DNA of 7,243 nt from CAYSDL01 sp964429875 (lineage in GTDB: Bacteria; Fidelibacterota; Marinisomatia; SCGC-AAA003-L08; D37C17), in assembly GCA_964429875.1 (NCBI GenBank), contig CAYSDL010000059.1:1-7243 (forward strand). The letters run 5' to 3'. Below the pieces are notes generated by a model. That model was not told the DNA's origin and did not search any database. It saw nothing but the letters and a program-made list of their open reading frames with translations. The translations under genes were made by a program, and so were the position numbers. Shown here in pieces: positions 1 to 6,171 of this stretch; position 1 is the stretch's first letter, and every line of letters begins with the position of its first letter.

Positions 1-6
1 ATAATA

Positions 7-663
7 CTAAGATCGTAATTCATAAATTTTCTTTGCAATATTTAAATCTGATTGATCAGTAATTTTAAAATTTAATTTATCACCTTTTATAAAAGTGTAA
101 TTAATATTAGGGTTAATCTTGTAGACTACAGAAAAATCATCAGCATTATCTTTAATGTTTTCAGTTACTGGGAAAAAATTTGAAAATTTAAAGGCTTGAG
201 GAGTTTGAATGATTTTAATTTTGTTTCTATTTAAGTAAGACAACTGATTTGTTTCTTCAAGGATCAATGAATCTGAAGAAGATAGAACAGGAATAACAGC
301 CTCATATTTTTTTAAATTTTTTATACATTCTGAAATTATTTTTTTTGTTACAAAAGGTCTGGCTGCATCATGAATTAATACATTTACACATTTTTCAGAA
401 CAGTTATTTAGGCCAATAATTGAAGATTCTGATCTTGATTTTCCTCCTACTACAACTTTACAATACTTAAATTCTTTTTTTATTGTTTCAAGCCATTCTT
501 CTAAAACAACAATAATTATTTCATCTATTAGTTTATTCATCTTAAATGTTTCAACACAAATATTCAAAATAGACTTTTTGTTATCTAGATTAATAAATTG
601 TTTAGGGATATCTGAGCCTAATCTAGATCCACTTCCAGCTGCCACTATAATTGCACTATTCAT
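7..663 (-). CDS. ispD: 2-C-methyl-D-erythritol 4-phosphate cytidylyltransferase (IspD)
   Basis: This enzyme joins MEP to CTP to give CDP-methylerythritol, the third step of the MEP isoprenoid pathway, in the cytoplasm. The protein is 218 residues, close to the family's usual 220-240. The N-terminal nucleotide-binding signature is present (A8-A9-G10-S-G-S-R14-L-G, then I-P-K21-Q22-F), with R14 and K21 matching the catalytic Arg/Lys pair of E. coli IspD. Further family motifs are GGKSRSES (73-80), HDAARPFV (98-105), TPQAF (154-158), ADD (174-176) and the C-terminal K200-I-T before the last helix. It starts at ATG 661-663 and ends with TAG at 7-9. Its first 8 bases overlap the end of the upstream ABC transporter gene, so it is probably translated by coupling as the fourth gene of the operon. 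Only six bases follow the stop, so whether ispF comes next cannot be seen. The family assignment is firm. Confidence 0.94.
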   Translation of the reverse strand: MNSAIIVAAGSGSRLGSDIPKQFINLDNKKSILNICVETFKMNKLIDEIIIVVLEEWLETIKKEFKYCKVVVGGKSRSESSIIGLNNCSEKCVNVLIHDAARPFVTKKIISECIKNLKKYEAVIPVLSSSDSLILEETNQLSYLNRNKIKIIQTPQAFKFSNFFPVTENIKDNADDFSVVYKINPNINYTFIKGDKLNFKITDQSDLNIAKKIYELRS

Positions 664-2479
664 TTATTCCTTTGTATTGCAGATTATATAATTTGGTATA
701 AACACCATTTAATTTATATAATTTTTCATGAGTTCCAGATTCTACAACTTTTCCTTTATCAAAAACTAATATGTTATCTGCATTTAATATTGTAGATAAT
801 CTATGAGCAATAATAATTACTGTTCTTTCCTTAATTAAATTATCTATAGCCTTTTGAACTTTTAATTCAGATTCAGAATCTAAAGATGATGTGGCTTCAT
901 CTAATACTAATATTTTTGGGTCCCTTAATATTGCTCTGGCTATTGCAATTCTTTGCTTTTGTCCACCTGATAAATTTAAGCCTCTCTCTCCAATCATAGA
1001 ATTAAGCTTACTTGACATTGAATTAATATATTCAAAAATATTAGCATTCTTTGCAGCTTCCCAAATAAAGTTTTCATTTATGTCTTCTCGACCATAGGAA
1101 ATATTATTTTTTACTGTATCATTAAATAAAATAGGTTCTTGTGGAACTAATCCAATAATTTCTCTCAATGAATATGTTGAAATTTTCCTATATTGTTCTT
1201 TATCAATAAATATTTCTCCTGAGGTTGGATGATAAAAATCTAAAAGTAAATTTGCAAAAGTTGTTTTTCCTGAACCACTTGATCCAACAAGAGCAATTTT
1301 TTGACCTTTATTGATTTTGATATTAATGTTTTCAAGAATCTTATCTCCTTTTAAATCATATTGAAATGAAACATTTTTAAATTCAATACAATTTTCAAAT
1401 GATTCTATAGAATGTAGATTTTTACTGTTTTTTTCTTTTATTTTTAAATCTAATATTGAAAAAGTTCTATCAGCACCTACAATGCCTGATTGTATTGATG
1501 CTAAGCTTGTTCCTAATTTTCTTGCAGGCTGCAATAATGCAAAAATAAATAAAATAAACCTTAAAAAATCTTCTGAAGAGATGTGATTAGAAATTAAAAC
1601 TTGTTGTCCTCCATACCACAATAAAATACAAGCTAATGAAACTCCTATAATATCATTAATAGGTGTTGCTAAACCAATCAACTTCCTTTGTCTAAATTGT
1701 AATTTGAAAAAATTTAAATTTTTAGTATAAAACAGTTCAATTTCTTTTTTCGTCATATTAAATGCTTTAACAATTTTAATCCCTTGGATTTTCTCTGATA
1801 TAATGCTTGAAATATCTGCTATTTTAAAGCTTGCTCTCATTGCTTTTCTTCTGATACTCTGACCAATTTTGATTATTATATATGCAGATAGGGGGATTGT
1901 TAAAAAAACTATTCCTGTTAATAATGGACTGATTAAAAAAAGTAAAATAAATAAGATAGCCATGCTAACAAACTCATGGAAAAAAACTTGAAATGTCTTA
2001 TTAAAAGCTACTGTTATAGCATTAACATCATTTAATGTAATAGAGAGCAGTTCTCCCGATCTTTTTTTATCAAAAAATGATAGTGGTAAATTTTGAATTT
2101 TTTCATATAAACTATTTCTTATATTTTTAATTATTTTTAATTCTACAAATGAAATACAAACCCAATTTATATAGTAAAAAATATTTTTAAAAAAGAATGA
2201 AATAAATAAGAAAAAACATACTAATTTGAGTTTTTCTATTTCATTTGAACTATTTATTAGTTGATCAAAATAATAATCAATTTTGTGATGAATTGATACG
2301 CTCTCATTTAATTCTGAAAGATTATTTTCTTTTACCCCCATAATAGTCCCTATTAAGGAGCCTACCACCCATAATGATACTGCATTAAACAAACCATACA
2401 AAACTGATGATAAAAAAGCAGTGCAAACTGTAGATTTATAAGGGAATGTTAATTTTATTATTCTTAAAAATGTACTCAT
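656..2479 (-). CDS. MsbA-like lipid A / lipid ABC transporter (fused permease and ATPase)
   Basis: This is a half-size ABC exporter of 607 residues that would act as a homodimer in the inner membrane. Residues 1-330 form the membrane domain, with hydrophobic segments near 15-45, 85-115, 165-180, 183-205, 270-295 and 303-325. Residues 365-605 form the ATPase. Visible motifs are Walker A (G399-S-S-G-S-G-K405-T), Q-loop Q447, signature LSGGQ (503-507), Walker B ILVLDE (E528 catalytic), D-loop SSLD (531-534) and H-loop H559. The loop between the first two membrane segments is long (about 46-85), making the protein larger than E. coli MsbA (582 aa). Flipping of lipid A-core is inferred from the family and from the acyltransferase gene two places upstream in the operon; other lipid or peptide substrates cannot be excluded. 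The ATG (2477-2479) shares one base with the preceding stop codon (TAATG), and the TAG at 656-658 lies inside ispD. Confidence 0.9.
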   Translation of the reverse strand: MSTFLRIIKLTFPYKSTVCTAFLSSVLYGLFNAVSLWVVGSLIGTIMGVKENNLSELNESVSIHHKIDYYFDQLINSSNEIEKLKLVCFFLFISFFFKNIFYYINWVCISFVELKIIKNIRNSLYEKIQNLPLSFFDKKRSGELLSITLNDVNAITVAFNKTFQVFFHEFVSMAILFILLFLISPLLTGIVFLTIPLSAYIIIKIGQSIRRKAMRASFKIADISSIISEKIQGIKIVKAFNMTKKEIELFYTKNLNFFKLQFRQRKLIGLATPINDIIGVSLACILLWYGGQQVLISNHISSEDFLRFILFIFALLQPARKLGTSLASIQSGIVGADRTFSILDLKIKEKNSKNLHSIESFENCIEFKNVSFQYDLKGDKILENINIKINKGQKIALVGSSGSGKTTFANLLLDFYHPTSGEIFIDKEQYRKISTYSLREIIGLVPQEPILFNDTVKNNISYGREDINENFIWEAAKNANIFEYINSMSSKLNSMIGERGLNLSGGQKQRIAIARAILRDPKILVLDEATSSLDSESELKVQKAIDNLIKERTVIIIAHRLSTILNADNILVFDKGKVVESGTHEKLYKLNGVYTKLYNLQYKGINE

Positions 2480-3060
2480 TATTTAATAATCCCATCTCCC
2501 TGTCTTATTAATTTAATTTCATCCTTTGTAAAATCTAAAATTGTTGAGCCCTTTGATTCTATGATATTGTTATTTTTAAAAATATGAAATTTATTAAATT
2601 TCTCTATTATTGTATTAATATTATTAATTGAACTTTTTCCATGAAAATTAATACTTGTTGTAACAATAGGCCTACCTATAAAATTAACAACATTAATAAT
2701 AAATTTTGATTTTGGAATTCTTATTCCAACTTTTCCAGTATTTAAGGTTATTTTCTTTGATAGATTACTATTATTATTATTATTTAATAATAAAGTAAAA
2801 CCTCCAGGTAATAATTTTTTAATTTCAAATAAAATATTTTCATCTATATCAGCATATTCTTTTAACATTTCTATTGAACCTACAATAATGCTTAAAGGAA
2901 TTTCCCTTTTTTTAAATTGATTTAATAATGAAATTGATGAAGAATTTGTTGCATCTACACCTATTCCATATATAGTATCAGTAGGATATATAACAATTTC
3001 TCCATTTAAAAACAACTGCCCAGCGATTTGGACATTAGTATTGATTGCATCATATAACAT
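2479..3060 (-). CDS. L-threonylcarbamoyladenylate synthase (TsaC/Sua5/YrdC family)
   Basis: The protein makes threonylcarbamoyl-AMP from threonine, bicarbonate and ATP, the first step of the t6A37 modification of ANN-decoding tRNAs; it acts in the cytoplasm. Its 193 residues match the single-domain TsaC/YrdC form; the C-terminal domain of long Sua5 proteins is absent. Family motifs are YPTDTIYGIG (25-34), the K50-x-R52 pair, LLPGGFTLLL (83-92), GKVGIRIP (109-116, with R114), TTSIN (134-138, giving S136 and N138 of the KRSN set) and STILDF followed by LIRQGDG near the C-terminus. The usual S-A-N is S-I-N here. An asparagine run (93-97) sits in a loop and is encoded by an AAT repeat. The ATG at 3058-3060 shares one base with the upstream stop (TAATG), and its own TAA shares one base with the next ATG. 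No clear Shine-Dalgarno precedes it, so translation by reinitiation is likely. YciO-type paralogues of unknown role are the main alternative. Confidence 0.9.
   Translation of the reverse strand: MLYDAINTNVQIAGQLFLNGEIVIYPTDTIYGIGVDATNSSSISLLNQFKKREIPLSIIVGSIEMLKEYADIDENILFEIKKLLPGGFTLLLNNNNNSNLSKKITLNTGKVGIRIPKSKFIINVVNFIGRPIVTTSINFHGKSSINNINTIIEKFNKFHIFKNNNIIESKGSTILDFTKDEIKLIRQGDGIIK
2770..2784. repeat. (ATT)5 trinucleotide repeat coding for an Asn run
   Basis: Five perfect ATT units are read on the minus strand as AAT codons and encode the asparagine run at residues 93-97 of the TsaC-like protein. The run falls in a loop between two conserved motifs. It keeps frame in units of three and is probably a simple product of AT bias and slippage. 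Confidence 0.8.
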
Positions 3061-3947
3061 TATAACTTATAAATTTCTTTATCCCATTTTTTATGAAACC
3101 AAAAGTATTGTTCAGGATACTTTTTTATTTCTTTTTCAAGTAGTTTTATATATATTTTATTTATTTCAACTATCATATCATCTTTTTGTTCATAATTTTT
3201 ATTTAATTGAATTTCTTTCAATATAAACTTATAAGTATAATTTTTATTTAAAATACAAAAACCAATTATAATTCTTTTTCCAGAAGTGTAGTGGAAATGT
3301 CCTGCCCCTGTAGGGAAAGATGCAGAGTTACCAAAAAAATTAAGATAAATCCCTCTATCCTTTGCATTTTGATCACTTGCTAGCCATAATAGTTCCCCAT
3401 TATTAATAGCATCATACATTATCTCTCTTGATCCTTTTTTAGATATTACACTAACATTGGGAATTCCTCTACATTCAGAAAAAAAACGGTGTGCTCCTAA
3501 ATTTCTTTGTTTTCTAACAACTAAAGTAACTTTTTTAAATTTACTCATTATTGGCATTAGCATTTCCCAATTACCTATATGAGCTGTCATGAAAATCAGA
3601 CCTTCTCCTGATAATAAAACTTTTTCTGCCTCTACATTAAGATCAAAAATATAGTTTTCAGGTTTATAGTTGTGTAATTTGATAAGTTCAAACATTAGGA
3701 TACCATAATGCATATATGTTTTTCTAATAATTGAATGAATTTCTTTTTTATTTTTGTTTGGAAAAACAATATTTAAATTTATTTTGGCAACTTTTTTTCG
3801 AAGAGGGAAAAAAACATACATTAAAAATCCAAATGATCTACCGAGGATAATAACCGTTTTTCTTGAAAATAATGATAAAAGCTTACTAAAAATTTTTAAT
3901 GATATGTATGTAATGTAATCTACCAATGATAGCTTTTCTTTATTCAA
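3060..3947 (-). CDS. Lipid A biosynthesis acyltransferase (LpxL/HtrB family)
   Basis: This is a membrane-bound acyltransferase of 295 residues, close to the usual 290-310, that would add a secondary fatty acyl chain to a lipid A precursor at the inner membrane. Family features are a hydrophobic N-terminal stretch (about 10-48), the FPLRKKVAKINLNIVFP region (47-63) typical of the family start, and the catalytic HX4E motif in TAHIGNWEM (H123, E128). Further on are DQNAKDRGIYLNFFG (192-206), FPTGAGHF (211-218) and the C-terminal PEQYFWFHKKW (278-288). The first codon appears to be TTG (3945-3947). The reading frame continues upstream to a stop at 3984-3986 without any ATG or GTG, and the family alignment wants a start here. 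No Shine-Dalgarno is visible. It is the first gene of the minus-strand operon. The position acylated and the acyl chain length cannot be told, and some family members act on lipids other than lipid A. Confidence 0.87.
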   Translation of the reverse strand: MNKEKLSLVDYITYISLKIFSKLLSLFSRKTVIILGRSFGFLMYVFFPLRKKVAKINLNIVFPNKNKKEIHSIIRKTYMHYGILMFELIKLHNYKPENYIFDLNVEAEKVLLSGEGLIFMTAHIGNWEMLMPIMSKFKKVTLVVRKQRNLGAHRFFSECRGIPNVSVISKKGSREIMYDAINNGELLWLASDQNAKDRGIYLNFFGNSASFPTGAGHFHYTSGKRIIIGFCILNKNYTYKFILKEIQLNKNYEQKDDMIVEINKIYIKLLEKEIKKYPEQYFWFHKKWDKEIYKL

Positions 3948-3995
3948 TAATTTATTAATATTTATGATTAAATTTAATTTAATTTAAAAGTGGAA
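3948..3995. promoter_or_regulatory. Divergent intergenic region with promoters for both operons (inferred)
   Basis: About 42-48 almost purely A/T bases separate two divergent genes, so both promoters must lie here or reach into the coding starts. A possible plus-strand -10 is TATGAT at 3963-3968, which would give a leader of only 15-20 bases; no convincing -35 accompanies it. I could not choose a minus-strand promoter among several A/T-rich hexamers. The assignment rests on gene layout more than on the motifs. Confidence 0.4.
3973..3987. repeat. (TTTAA)3 short tandem repeat
   Basis: Three perfect TTTAA units lie in the divergent spacer, just upstream of the hydroxylase start. A change in copy number would alter promoter or leader spacing. 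It may equally be a chance effect of extreme A/T content. Confidence 0.7.
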
Positions 3996-5717
3996 ATGGA
4001 TCAGATTAATAGACATATCCCCAATCATTTGAAAAAATATATTGTAAAGCAGGATTACGATTCCTATTCTTTTATAGATCATGCATGTTGGAGATATATT
4101 ATGAAAATTTCAATAGATTATTTTTCAAAGCATGCAGACCAAATCTATAATAAAGGTCTAGATAAAACTGGAATAACTAAAAATAAAATCCCAAGAATTA
4201 CATCTATTAATAAAAAATTAACTAAATTAGGGTGGAAAGCAGTTTGTGTTAGAGGGTTTATTCCACCACAAATTTTTATGGAGTTTCAATCCCTGAGAGT
4301 ACTTCCAATTGCAGCAGATATGAGAACGCACAAGCATCTAACTTATACTCCTGCGCCTGATATTGTACATGAAGCAGCAGGTCATGCGCCAATTTTAGCT
4401 AATAAAGAATATAGTAAATATCTAATTGATTATGGAGAAATCGCTTCTAAAGCAATTATTTCATCAGAAGATATGGATTTGTATTATGCAATTAGAGATC
4501 TATCAGATATAAAAGAAAATATCAATGCAACTAAATACAAAATTAAAAAGTGTGAAGAGAAACTTAAAAATGCATATAAAAATATTTCATATGTAAGTGA
4601 ATCTTCTACTCTTTCAAGGATGAATTGGTGGACCGTTGAATATGGATTAATTGGTAATTTAAATGCACCTAAAATTTATGGGGCAGGACTTCTATCCTCT
4701 GTTTCTGAAAGTGAGAACTGCTTCTTGAAAAATGTCAAAAAAATAAAACTAGATATAAACTGTATAAATTATTCATATGATATTACTGAACAACAACCCC
4801 AATTATTTGTTACTCCTAGCTATCAACATCTTAGAAAAGTATTAAATGATTTATCTGAAAGAATGTCTTATAAAATTGGTGGAATATTTGGATTAAAAAC
4901 TGCTATTAAAGCTAAAACTATTTGTACTGTAGAAATAGATAATCATCTTTATATTTCTGGAAAATTAGTTAATTATAAATATAATAATGATAATATAACA
5001 TTTCTAAAATTCAATGAACCTGTACAATTATCCTATAAAAAAAGAGAACTACAAGGTCATGGGATAAATTATCATTCCCATGGGTATAGCACTCCACTTG
5101 GACAATTGAAAAATTATAATAAATCAATTGATCAGTTAAAGAATAGTGAAATAAAAAAATTAAATCTACAAAAAAAACAAATTATAAAATTAACATTCAT
5201 AGGTGGAATTCATTTAATAGGTAAAATTGAAAATATTATAAAACGTTCATCAAAGATAATTTTAATTACCTTTAATAATTGTACAGTTAAACAACATAAT
5301 AAAATATTATTTAAACCAGAATGGGGGAAATTTGATATGTTATGCGGAACAAAAATAACTTCTGTTTATGGAGGTCCTGCAGATGTATCAAATTATTATA
5401 AATATATAAATGTAGAAAATAAATATAAGAAAAAGCCTTATAATAATCTTGATAAAAAATTAAATGACTTATATATGCAAGTTAAAAAAATCAGACAAAA
5501 AAAATTAAAAATTATAAATTTAAAGTATATATATAAGCAAATTAATTTAAAATATGAAAATGAATGGCTGCTAAAATATGAAGTTCTTGAATTAGCATAT
5601 AATACAATCCATGAACCATGGGTAAAAACTTTATATAATGATTTAAAAGAACTATCCTACTCAAATAATGACTATTCAGGAGCACTTGAAAGAGGACTTT
5701 TACTTCTAGATAAATAA
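3996..5717 (+). CDS. Long-form aromatic amino acid hydroxylase (phenylalanine 4-monooxygenase-like)
   Basis: This is a tetrahydropterin- and non-heme-iron-dependent hydroxylase, probably making tyrosine from phenylalanine. Residues here count from GTG 3990 (575 aa); ATG 3996 is preferred and drops two residues. The catalytic core lies at about 85-300. The iron triad is H127 and H132 (PAPDIVHEAAGH) and E217 (NWWTVEYGL), matching His285, His290 and Glu330 of human PAH. R112, T120 and S236 align by spacing with human Arg270, Thr278 and Ser349, which hold the substrate. There are 85 residues between the second His and the Glu, against 40 in human PAH; the extra 45 or so are Lys/Glu-rich and look helical. 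No N-terminal ACT domain is seen. After residue 305 comes a beta-rich, Lys/Asn-rich extension of about 270 residues containing GHGINYHSHG (356-365). Standard bacterial PhhA is about 260-300 residues, so half of this protein has no assigned role. No pterin-recycling gene is in view. The hydroxylase call is firm; substrate choice is inferred. Confidence 0.9.
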   Translation: MDQINRHIPNHLKKYIVKQDYDSYSFIDHACWRYIMKISIDYFSKHADQIYNKGLDKTGITKNKIPRITSINKKLTKLGWKAVCVRGFIPPQIFMEFQSLRVLPIAADMRTHKHLTYTPAPDIVHEAAGHAPILANKEYSKYLIDYGEIASKAIISSEDMDLYYAIRDLSDIKENINATKYKIKKCEEKLKNAYKNISYVSESSTLSRMNWWTVEYGLIGNLNAPKIYGAGLLSSVSESENCFLKNVKKIKLDINCINYSYDITEQQPQLFVTPSYQHLRKVLNDLSERMSYKIGGIFGLKTAIKAKTICTVEIDNHLYISGKLVNYKYNNDNITFLKFNEPVQLSYKKRELQGHGINYHSHGYSTPLGQLKNYNKSIDQLKNSEIKKLNLQKKQIIKLTFIGGIHLIGKIENIIKRSSKIILITFNNCTVKQHNKILFKPEWGKFDMLCGTKITSVYGGPADVSNYYKYINVENKYKKKPYNNLDKKLNDLYMQVKKIRQKKLKIINLKYIYKQINLKYENEWLLKYEVLELAYNTIHEPWVKTLYNDLKELSYSNNDYSGALERGLLLLDK

Positions 5718-5728
5718 AGCTATATAAT
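5699..5728 (+). promoter_or_regulatory. Candidate sigma70-type promoter for the Rrf2-sufB operon
   Basis: A consensus -10 hexamer TATAAT (5723-5728) lies 18 bases after TTTACT (5699-5704), which matches four of six -35 positions. Transcription would start near 5735, leaving a leader of about 40 bases that contains the palindrome at 5751-5775. TATAAT is frequent by chance in DNA this A/T-rich. A second -10-like hexamer, GATAAT (5757-5762), lies inside the palindrome. Confidence 0.35.
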
Positions 5729-5745
5729 TAGTTATATTATTTTTT
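5722..5745 (+). terminator. Weak A/T hairpin followed by a T run, possible terminator of the hydroxylase gene
   Basis: ATATAA (5722-5727) pairs with TTATAT (5732-5737) around a four-base loop, and six T residues follow (5740-5745), five bases after the hydroxylase stop. The stem has no G-C pairs, so an intrinsic terminator would be weak. The same left arm can pair with a second site further on (5747-5755). It overlaps the candidate promoter, so at most one of the two readings may be real. Confidence 0.25.
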
Positions 5746-5750
5746 AAATT

Positions 5751-5775
5751 ATATACGATAATATAGGTCGCATAT
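5751..5775. promoter_or_regulatory. 25-base palindrome over the Rrf2 gene start, candidate autoregulatory operator
   Basis: ATATACGA (5751-5758) and TCGCATAT (5768-5775) form an inverted repeat with 7 of 8 matching positions around a 9-base spacer. The right arm runs into the ATG at 5774-5776. The 25-base overall length equals that of E. coli IscR type 2 sites, and the outer A and T and the inner C and G agree with that pattern, but the full CC/GG consensus is not met. Rrf2-family Fe-S regulators commonly repress their own operon. Operator function is inferred. Confidence 0.4.
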
Positions 5776-6169
5776 GTTAAATATTACAAAAACAATAGAA
5801 TATGGATTAATTGCAATGCGTCATATTAGTGAGCATCAAGATGATTTATGCTCAGCTAAAGAAATTTCTGAAATATATCATGTTCCGAAAGAAATCATGG
5901 CCAAAACAATGCAAAAGTTATGTAAAAAAGGATACCTAGGGGCTGTTAAAGGGTCTCAAGGAGGTTATTATCTTAATGTTGATCTAAATTTAATTAATTT
6001 GACTGATTTTATAGAAAATATTGAAGGACCATTTGGAATTGTAGAATGTTCATCTAATACTGATTGCAATATTATTAATTTTTGTAATATAAAATCTCCT
6101 ATTAATAAAATTAATAAAAATATAAGAACAGTATTAAATAAAGTGAGTTTATACGAAATAACTAGGTGA
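5774..6169 (+). CDS. Rrf2-family Fe-S-sensing transcriptional regulator of the SUF operon
   Basis: This is a winged-helix DNA-binding protein of 131 residues, predicted to sense iron-sulfur status and control the suf genes that follow. Residues 1-70 form the Rrf2 DNA-binding domain: an N-terminal helix typical of the family (K6-T-I-E-Y-G-L), SAKEISEIYHVPKEIMAKTM (27-46) as the helix-turn-helix, and the wing GSQGGYYL (60-67). The sensing region has C92, C98 and C104 in a CX5CX5C pattern, the same numbers and spacing as E. coli IscR. The fourth IscR ligand, His107, is replaced by Lys107. The C-terminal half (NKINKNIRTVLNKVSL, 111-126) resembles the SUF-linked Rrf2 subgroup found beside sufBCDS. 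It lies 56 bases after the hydroxylase and 2 bases before sufB, which supports the role. Regulators of NsrR type (NO sensing) are the alternative, but the suf context argues against that. Confidence 0.88.
   Translation: MLNITKTIEYGLIAMRHISEHQDDLCSAKEISEIYHVPKEIMAKTMQKLCKKGYLGAVKGSQGGYYLNVDLNLINLTDFIENIEGPFGIVECSSNTDCNIINFCNIKSPINKINKNIRTVLNKVSLYEITR
6164..6169 (+). promoter_or_regulatory. Shine-Dalgarno-like AGGTGA overlapping the Rrf2 stop, for sufB
   Basis: AGGTGA contains the TGA stop of the regulator and sits just 2 bases before the sufB ATG. This is closer than the usual 5-9 bases, so its strength as a ribosome site is doubtful. The arrangement would suit sufB translation by ribosomes finishing the regulator gene. 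Confidence 0.35.
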
Positions 6170-6171
6170 CT

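Noticed and set aside
891..1097. Open frame of 68 codons on the plus strand
   Set aside because: It lies wholly inside the ATPase domain of the minus-strand ABC transporter, opposite the Walker B and signature region. It has no recognisable protein features.
2770..2784. ATT repeat as a phase-variation switch
   Set aside because: The unit is three bases, so changes in copy number stay in frame and only alter an asparagine loop.
3041..3226. Open frame of 61 codons on the plus strand, hydrophobic and Phe/Tyr/Leu-rich
   Set aside because: It is antisense to the start of the TsaC-like gene and the end of the acyltransferase gene. Its composition is what A/T-rich complement yields, and both strands of that stretch are accounted for by firm genes.
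5058..5082. Perfect 7-base inverted repeat CATGGGA/TCCCATG inside the hydroxylase gene
   Set aside because: It arises from the two His-Gly codon pairs of the protein motif and lies mid-gene, without a T run or gene boundary. Protein constraint is the simpler explanation for a regulatory hairpin here.
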